The notes beneath the pieces are model-generated. The model saw only the letters and a list, made by a program, of their open reading frames with translations. It searched no databases and had not been told where the DNA came from. A stretch of DNA of 64,000 bases. Origin: Angomonas deanei (Eukaryota > Euglenozoa > Kinetoplastea > Trypanosomatida > Trypanosomatidae). Made by a program: the position numbers and the translations under genes. Positions 50,360-58,000 of the stretch are shown in pieces. The stretch lies in the NCBI GenBank assembly GCA_903995115.1, contig LR877162.1, positions 310,001-374,000 on the forward strand, in the 5' to 3' direction. Positions within the stretch are counted from its first letter, which is position 1. Each line of letters begins with the position of its first letter.

Positions 50360-51666
50360 AACTTTAACTAGATGATGAGAGAAGGAAGAGGGGACTTATG
50401 ATTATTATCGCGCTCCTTCTCGAGTGGTGGTAGTTCATCTATTTCTTCTCACTCTTTCTAGCTTCGTCCTAATTACCTACAAGTTCACTTACCATCCCGA
50501 GCCTTCCCTTCGCCCTGAACAGGCGGGGCGAAGTGACGGGGGACGGAGGGTGGGCAACCGCTTGTCGTATCGGTTGTATAATCTAATGATGTAATGTTGC
50601 AGGGTATACAGTGTAATAACAATTTAGAAGTAGTAACAAACAAACAGACAGGCAAACAAAAAGAGACAATACCGTAAAAACTTGACCCTAAAAGCGTGTG
50701 AGTGGATATGCAGCACACCTGCTTCACTCTCGGTTACGCGGGGTTGCCCTTTTATGATGGTCTCCCCTTTGGTCGTGCGGCGCAAGTGGGGTGTTGTGCG
50801 GCGGGGCAGCCGCCAGGCCAAGGTACCCATCACAGGGAGGGCGGGCCGCACCCACCGGTCAGCGCGTCTCCGCGGTTTCTGCCGTCGCGGAGGGTTGCGG
50901 TGTGCGACCCATATTCTGTACGCGTTCGTCCGGCATCTGCGCGGTTCAGACGCTTACATTGTGGATGGAACAGGAAAACTACAAACTGAAAAGAGGAAAG
51001 GTGAGAAAGAGTGAATGTCCAAATAAACCAACAGAGACAACAACAACAAGTCATAACACAAAGGCACACCATCACAGCGTGTACTGCCACTAGTGACATT
51101 TTGGACAATAATAATAATAACAATAGTAAAAATAAAACAAAACAAAAAATAAGTACTTTGTTTGGGGTCGGGGTCGGAAATGGATCCCGTGATTTCGTGA
51201 TTTTTTTTTTTTTTAAAGTGAATTTGTTTATTATTATTTCTGTTTTTTTTCATTTTTTTTTTTCGCAAAAGAAACGGAAAAAGAACAGTGACAAAACAAA
51301 ACAAGAAAAAAACGACAAGGAAATAGTCTAAATTTATGGAAAAATATGAGTTATATATATATAAAAAATACTTTATGAGTTTTATAAAAGAAAAATACTT
51401 TATGAGTTTTATGTGCGCACTAAGACACAAGAACAAAGACAGGAAAACTTTTTTTTTTTTTGCTTTAAATACATTTTTTTTTTTTTTTTTATTTTTTTTT
51501 TTTTTATTATTGTTTTTGTTGTTTTCTTTTTTGGATTTTCATTTCTTTTATTTTTGTTTTCTCATGCTCTCGTGCTGTTGTGTTGTCTAATTTAGTGGCG
51601 CATGGGCTCAGAAAGAATAATATAAAATCTAAAAGATTCTAAAAAAAAAAAAAGATATTGCTTCTT
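50360..51666. repeat. Array spacer 8
   Basis: 1307 bp, same layout as spacer 1. Private differences: ATGATGAG instead of ATGACGAG beside the acceptor, a two-base insertion near 50803 (GCGGCGGGGCAG), and a longer T-rich block at 51470-51506. No gene seen. Confidence 0.8.
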
Positions 51667-54162
51667 CTATGCTTTTTCGGGGGCGCTGACCGTCTTCTTC
51701 CGCTTTTTCTGCGCCTCGCCGGGGTCCTCCGCCCGCCGCGGCTGGGTGGGCTGCTCGGCCTCCTCCTGTTGCTTCTTACCGACTTGACGGCGGGCGTCCC
51801 TCAAAGAATTATCTTTTTTCTTGGAAAACCAAGAAATGACGCTCCTGACCATTTTCGTCAGGACGCCGGGGCCCTCCTGTGGTGGGGCATGTTCACGCGT
51901 CGTCTCCCCCTGGCCATCGTCGTCGTCGCGTGGGCGCTTCGTCGGGGCAGAGCGCTTCGTCGGGGCAAAGCGCTTCGTCGGGGCGGTGCTCTCTGCGTGT
52001 CCCTCTGTTGGGGCGGAGCGCTTCGTCGGAGCAGAGCGCTTCGATGGGACGATACCCTCCTTGCGCTCTTGCGTCGGGGCAGAGGGCCTTGTGAGAGAAG
52101 GGGGCCTCATCGGGGCAGAGGGCCTTGTGAGAGAAGGGGGCCTCATCGGAGCAGAGCGCATCGGTGGGGCGGCGCTCCCTCCGCGGCCTTGCGTCGGGGC
52201 AGAGGGCCTTGTGGGAGAAGGGGGCTTCGTCGGGGCAATTTCCTCCTTGCGCTCTCGCGTCGGGGCGGGGCGCTCCGTCGGTGCAACGCTCTGCGCACGT
52301 TCGCGCGTCGGGGTAGAGCGCTTCGTCGGGGGTGCCTTACGGGGGAGTCTCCGCATCACCCGGGGTACGTAGCCGCCATTACCCGCCGTCATCTTCCTCC
52401 TTTTCGTCGTCTTGCTGGGGTCCTCCTCCCGGGCCCTCTTCTTCGCCGTCATCCTCGCGGCTGTCCGCAGGTCGAGCTCCGCACCCGTCCGCTCTACCTG
52501 ATGGCGCAAAAACTCTATCTTCGCTGCCAGCAGTTTGGCGTGGCCCCGGGCCTCTTCCACCAACAGGCCGCCCTCCGCGAGTTCCTCCTCCAGGACCAGG
52601 GCCCGCCATTGCTGCAGACGCTGGGTCTCCTCCTCCTCCGCCTGCCGCTGTTCTTCCTCCCGCTGGCCTTCCGTTGAGGCGGCGGGGAAGTAGAAGTGGT
52701 GCTGCTGGGTCTCCTCCTCGATACGGGAGGGTCTCCCCCAGCAGGTGGGCTGCTCCCATTGGCCTTCCGTTGGGGCGGCGGGGAAGTAGAAGTGGTGCTG
52801 CTGGGTCTCCTCCTCGATACGGGAGGGTCTCTCCCAGCAGGTGGGCTGCTCCCATTGGACTTCCGTTGGGGCGGCGGGGAAGTAGAAGTGGTGCTGCTGG
52901 GTCTCCTTCTCCTCCTCCTGCCGCTGTTCTTCCTCCCGCTGGCCTTCCGTTGGGGCGGCGGGGAAGTAGAAGTGGTGCTGCTGGGTCTCCTCCTCCTCCT
53001 GCCGCTGTTCTTCCTCCCGCTGGCCTTCCGTTGGGGCGGCGGGGAAGTAACTCGGCGTGTCTTCCTGCCACACGCCGTCCTCCTCGCAGACGGGCTGCTG
53101 CGGGACGCATTGGGCTCCCGCCGCGGCGGGGGGGTCCTGGGAGGTGTCGGGGGTCTGCAGGGACATACTATCCGGCAAACGGTCCTCCCAAGCCTCCGCC
53201 TGCTCCTCCTGGGCCCGCGGGAATATGTCCCACAACGACCAGTGGACGGGCTGCGGCCACACGTCCTCCTCGATGTCGGAGGAGTATTCCTCGCAGACGG
53301 GCTGCTGCGGGACGCATTGGGCTCCCGCCGCGGCAGGGAGGTCCTGGGAGGTGTCGGGGGTCTGCAGGGACGTACTGTCCGGCAAACGGTCCTCCCAAGC
53401 CTCCGCCTGCTCCTCCTGGGCCCGCGGGAATATGTCCCACAACGACCAGTGGACGGGCTGCGGCCACACGTCGTCCTCCTCGATGTCGGAGGAGTATTCC
53501 TCGCAGACGGGCTGCTGCGGGACGCATTGGGCTCCCGCCGCGGCAGGGAGGTCCTGGGAGGTGTCGGGGGTCTGCAGGGACGTACTGTCCGGCAAACGGT
53601 CCTCCCAAGCCTCCGCCTGCTCCTCCTGGGCCCGCGGGAATATGTCCCACAACGACCAGTGGACGGGCTGCGGCCACACGTCCTCCTCGATATCGGAGGA
53701 GTATTCCTCGCAGACGGGCTGCTGCGGGACGCATTGGGCTCCCGCCGCGGCAGGGGGGTCCTGGGAGGTGTCGGGGGTCTGCAGGGACGTACTGTCCGGC
53801 AAACGGTCCTCCCAAGCCTCCGCCTGCTCCTCCTGGGCCCGCGGGAATATGTCCCACAACGACCAGTGGACGGGCTGCGGCCACACGTCCTCCTCGATGT
53901 CGGAGGAGTATTCCTCGCAGACTGGCTGCTGCGGGACGCATTGGAAGTATATACTCTCTGTGAATGTGTTGTACGGTGAGTTGGGGGGGGTCAACTCCTT
54001 TTCCTCTTCACTGGTCTGTGAGGGGAAACGAAGCTCCTCTAAATGGCACTCCTCCGCACGCGGGGGAGAAGTGCTTGATCGACGGTTGCGACGCGCGGTG
54101 AGTAGGTTCAACCGCACCGCTTGTCGTGCCGCTGTATTTTGTTTCTGTGTTCTTTTTTGCAT
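51667..54162 (-). CDS. Array gene copy 9: standard frame intact
   Basis: 831 residues, ATG 54160-54162, TAG stop at 51667; poly-C tract 8 (plus 53983-53990). All repeats are in the standard frame: four 69-aa repeats (one with the extra Asp, EEDD), then three to four 27-aa-type units including one EEEKETQ variant also found in copies 6 and 8. The coiled coil, NLS-like patch, Pro/Lys/Thr tail and SAPEKA terminus follow. It is the most upstream copy in transcription order within the window; its spacer holds the LINE insertion. Confidence 0.8.
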   Translation of the reverse strand: MQKRTQKQNTAARQAVRLNLLTARRNRRSSTSPPRAEECHLEELRFPSQTSEEEKELTPPNSPYNTFTESIYFQCVPQQPVCEEYSSDIEEDVWPQPVHWSLWDIFPRAQEEQAEAWEDRLPDSTSLQTPDTSQDPPAAAGAQCVPQQPVCEEYSSDIEEDVWPQPVHWSLWDIFPRAQEEQAEAWEDRLPDSTSLQTPDTSQDLPAAAGAQCVPQQPVCEEYSSDIEEDDVWPQPVHWSLWDIFPRAQEEQAEAWEDRLPDSTSLQTPDTSQDLPAAAGAQCVPQQPVCEEYSSDIEEDVWPQPVHWSLWDIFPRAQEEQAEAWEDRLPDSMSLQTPDTSQDPPAAAGAQCVPQQPVCEEDGVWQEDTPSYFPAAPTEGQREEEQRQEEEETQQHHFYFPAAPTEGQREEEQRQEEEKETQQHHFYFPAAPTEVQWEQPTCWERPSRIEEETQQHHFYFPAAPTEGQWEQPTCWGRPSRIEEETQQHHFYFPAASTEGQREEEQRQAEEEETQRLQQWRALVLEEELAEGGLLVEEARGHAKLLAAKIEFLRHQVERTGAELDLRTAARMTAKKRAREEDPSKTTKRRKMTAGNGGYVPRVMRRLPRKAPPTKRSTPTRERAQSVAPTERPAPTRERKEEIAPTKPPSPTRPSAPTQGRGGSAAPPMRSAPMRPPSLTRPSAPMRPPSLTRPSAPTQERKEGIVPSKRSAPTKRSAPTEGHAESTAPTKRFAPTKRSAPTKRPRDDDDGQGETTREHAPPQEGPGVLTKMVRSVISWFSKKKDNSLRDARRQVGKKQQEEAEQPTQPRRAEDPGEAQKKRKKTVSAPEKA

Positions 54163-54930
54163 CAATACCTTTAACTAGATGACGAGAGAAGGAAGAGGGG
54201 ACTTATGATTGTTATCGCGCTCCTTCTCGAGTGGTGGTAGTTCATCTATTTCTTCTCACTCTTTCTAGCTTCGTCCTAATTACCTACAAGTTCACTTACC
54301 ATCCCGAGCCTTCCCTTCGCCCTGAACAGGCGGGGCGAAGTGACGGGGGACGGAGGGTGGGCAACCGCTTGTCGTATCGGTTGTATAATCTAATGATGTA
54401 ATGTTGCAGGGTATACAGTGTAATAACAATTTAGAAGTAGTAACAAACAAACAGACAGGCAAACAAAAAGAGACAATACCGTAAAAACTTGACCCTAAAA
54501 GCGTGTGAGTGGATATGCAGCACACCTGCTTCACTCTCGGTTACGCGGGGTTGCCCTTTTATGATGGTCTCCCCTTTGGTCGTGCGGCGCAAGTGGGGTG
54601 TTGTGCGGGGGCAGCCGCCAGGCCAAGGTACCCATCACAGGGAGGGCGGGCCGCACCCACCGGTCAGCGCGTCTCCGCGGTTTCTGCCGTCGCGGAGGGT
54701 TGCGGTGTGCGACCCATATTCTGTACGCGTTCGTCCGGCATCTGCGCGGTTCAGACGCTTACATTGTGGATGGAACAGGAAAACTACAAACTGAAAAGAG
54801 GAAAGGTGAGAAAGAGTGAATGTCCAAATAAACCAACAGAGACAACAACAACAAGTCATAACACAAAGGCACACCATCACAGCGTGTACTGCCACTAGTG
54901 ACATTTTGGACAATAATAATAATAACAATA
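54163..54930. repeat. Array spacer 9, interrupted by the LINE
   Basis: The first 768 bp of the standard spacer, ending ...AATAATAATAACAATA. In the other spacers this is followed by GTAAAAATAAAAC; here it is followed by the LINE 5' end (CCCTGACC). The rest of the spacer is presumably beyond the far end of the LINE, outside the window. Confidence 0.9.
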
Positions 54931-55010
54931 CCCTGACCATTCCGGCCACCTCTACGTGGTGTCAGGGACGATTACTGCTGGCAACAGCAGGAAACCAAGA
55001 GCCCGAGCCG
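54931..55010 (+). ncRNA. Pr77-like HDV-fold ribozyme/promoter at the LINE 5' end
   Basis: The first 77-80 bases fold by eye into the HDV-like double-pseudoknot layout. P1 is a perfect 7-bp pair, CCCTGAC (54931-54937) with GTCAGGG (54961-54967). P3 is CCAC (54946-54949) with GTGG (54956-54959). P4 is CTGCTG (54975-54980) with CAGCAG (54985-54990), closed by a GCAA tetraloop. A short P2 is possible between CGG (54943-54945) and a downstream CCG (55003-55005 or 55008-55010). In L1Tc/ingi the first 77 nt act both as internal promoter and as a ribozyme that cleaves at the element's 5' end; the same role here is inference. Confidence 0.75.
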
Positions 55011-55019
55011 CGTGTCAAA

Positions 55020-58000
55020 ATGCGGGGAGGGCTCTGCGTATCGGATTATCGTGCGGGACGGCACTGTAGAGTTGCACGGCTTTTCAGACCACTATCCTTG
55101 GAACAGCCGTCCATGTGGTACACGCCGGTGTACCAGATCCACCGCCCTTTTCTGGCTGCGATCTTGCTGCGGAGCGGAGATGTTGAGACTAACCCTGGGC
55201 CTACTTTGCGAGTAGCTCAATGGAATGCCGGAGGCTTAACCGCTGAAAAGCGGGACCTCCTGACGCATATGTTACAAGACCTCGACATTGATGTGTGTCT
55301 CCTGCAGGAAACGTGGAACCAACAGGGAGAAGTGGAGTGCCTTAGTGTTAGCTCGGCATATCAACACCTAGGTGTGACTAGACCTGAAGGCGGCCGCGGG
55401 GGAGGAGTAAGCATCCTTGCTAAAAGCCATATCCCTATGCGTGAAGTCTCTCGTTGCAGTGGAAACACCCTGGAGAGTATTGCAGTTGAATTGCAGATAG
55501 CCGACAAAACTTTGGTGACTTTTGTCTCCGCTTATAATCCTCACGAGAGAATGTTGAGCACAGAGGTCTTAGAGGCCACGCTTGTGGAAAATATTGGGGA
55601 ATCTTGTGTCCTTGGTATTGATGCCAACGTGCACCACGAAGTGTGGGAAGCCTCCCGGAGTAGCACTAGAAAGAGGGGACGCGAAGGGGACATACTTTTG
55701 GAGTGGAGCCAAAAGCATGGATACAATATAGCGAACAATCCCAATCGCTATACCCGTCCGCCTCAGGGCAACAGAAAGACGAAGACTTCGCCAGACATTA
55801 CGCTCTGGAAGGGATGCGAAGTCGCGAAGTGGTACACGCTAGCGCCATGCCTGGGGGATCATTGCGTTATCGTGTATGAGACCCAGATTGGAGATCACAC
55901 ACCCCTACCTGCGAACAAGGCCCCCCGACGCTTATATCTGTGGAGTAAGATGGATGCAGGTAGGTTTGCTACAATCATCACAGACGGGGTACACAGATTG
56001 GAAAAAACCCGAAGTGATGAAAGGCGGAGGATAGATTGTCTCCGCAGCATAACTTGGAAGATGAGAGAGGCTCGACCTAGAAATAGTCGCCTCCCCATCA
56101 ATAAGTCCAAGGTGTGCTATCTATCCTCAAATGGACAGGCCCTCACGAAGCAGAAACTCCTTCAAATGCAAACCGAGCAACGTCAGGACGGCGAGAGCGG
56201 TCGACAAGCATCGGATATGGCACAGGGAGGAGTGGAGCAAACACGCACTAAAGACCCGGGACTCAAAGAAGCGGGTAAAGAGCAAAACGGACGCACTAAA
56301 GACCCACAACGACCAGAAGCGGGTAAAGAGTTAACTAAGACAAGCACTAAAGACCCACAACGACCAGAAGCGGGTAAAGAGTTAACTAAGAAAAGCACTA
56401 AAGACCCACAACGACTTGAAGCGGGTAAAGAGTTAACTAAGACAAGCACTAAAGACCCACAACGACCAGAAGCGGGTAAAGAGTTAACTAAGACAAGCAC
56501 TAAAGACCCACAACGACCAGAAGCGGGTAAAGAGTTAACTAAGACAAGCACTAAAGACCCACAACGACCAGAAGCGGGTAAAGAGTTAACTAAGACAAGC
56601 ACTAAAGACCCACAACGACCAGAAGCGGGTAAAGAGTTAACTAAGACAAGCACTAAAGACCCACAACGACCAGAAGCGGGTAAAGAGTTAACTAAGACAA
56701 GCACTAAAGACCCACAAAGACCAGAAGCGGGTAAAGAGTTAACTAAGAAAAGCACTAAAGACCCACAACGACCAGAAGCGGGTAAAGAGTTAACTAAGAC
56801 AAGCACTAAAGACCCACAACGACCAGAAGCGGGTAAAGAGTTAACGAACGCAAGCACTAAAGACCCACAACGACCAGAAGCGGGTAAAGAGTTAACGAAA
56901 GCAAGCACTAAAGACCCGAAACGACCAGAAGCGGGTAAAGAGTTAACGAACGCAAGCACTAAAGACCCACGAAGACCTAAAGCGGGTAAAGAGTTAACGA
57001 AAGCAAGCACTAAAGACCCGCAACGACCAGAAGCGGGTAAAGAGTTAACGAACGCAAGCACTAAAGACCCACGAAGACCTAAAGCGGGTAAAGAGTTAAC
57101 GAAAGCAAGCACTAAAGACCCGCAACGACCAGAAGCGGGTAAAGAGTTAACGAACGCAAGCACTAAAGACCCACGAAGACCTAAAGCGGGTAAAGAGTTA
57201 ACGAAAGCAAGCACTAAAGACCCGCAACGACCAGAAGCGGGTAAAGAGTTAACGAACGCAAGCACTAAAGACCCACAACGACCAGAAGCGGGTAAAGAGT
57301 TAACTAAGACAAGCACTAAAGACCCACAACGACCAGAAGCGGGTAAAGAGTTAACGAACGCAAGCACTAAAGACCCACAACGACCAGAAGCGGGTAAAGA
57401 GTTAACGAAAGCAAGCACTAAAGACCCGAAACGACCAGAAGCGGGTAAAGAGTTAACGAACGCAAGCACTAAAGACCCACGAAGACCTAAAGCGGGTAAA
57501 GAGTTAACGAAAGCAAGCACTAAAGACCCGCAACGACCAGAAGCGGGTAAAGAGTTAACGAACGCAAGCACTAAAGACCCACGAAGACCTAAAGCGGGTA
57601 AAGAGAAAACATGTATAAATGACCCCTCAAGAAGACAAGGCCGCAAGAGAGATAGAGAACCACAAGACGCACCGTATATTCCGTATATTCCTATGAATGA
57701 CAAGGACCCTGCCGCCGCCTACTGGAGGGAAGTCCTGGCAGCCAATGCGCAAGATTCCCCTAAGAAAGCAAGGAAAAAACCAGAGAAATCGGGGACCCAG
57801 ATCGACCTGACAGCACCCGGAGAGCTTATTCAAGAAGAGGTGCCGGTCGAGAATGAAGAGGATGAAGCCCGGGAAGAGGAAAGCGAGGCAGGAAACGATG
57901 ACACGGAACGGAAACCACCGAACTATGCGCAATTGTGTTTCAGCTATCCGATACATAGAGCAGATGCACCAAAGTCAAATATACATAAAGAAGTAGGAAA

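Larger units (their letters stand above)
20419..54930 (-). repeat. Nine-copy tandem gene array (units of 3.7-4.2 kb)
   Basis: Stop codons of successive gene copies lie at 23959, 27867, 31911, 35615, 39779, 43831, 47993 and 51667, so unit length is 3.67-4.16 kb. The spacers are nearly constant (1303-1314 bp); size variation comes from coding repeats inside the genes (2367-2855 bp). The left-most copy is truncated at its 3' end against the retroelement fossil, and the right-most spacer is interrupted by the LINE. Copies 5 and 7 are almost identical, and copies 6 and 8 share private variants, so units 5+6 and 7+8 look like a duplicated dimer. The array follows the same transcription direction as the upstream single-copy genes. 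Confidence 0.95.

Noticed and set aside
56183-57703. 506-codon minus-strand frame
   Set aside because: Exact shadow of the 51-bp repeats in the LINE coding frame.
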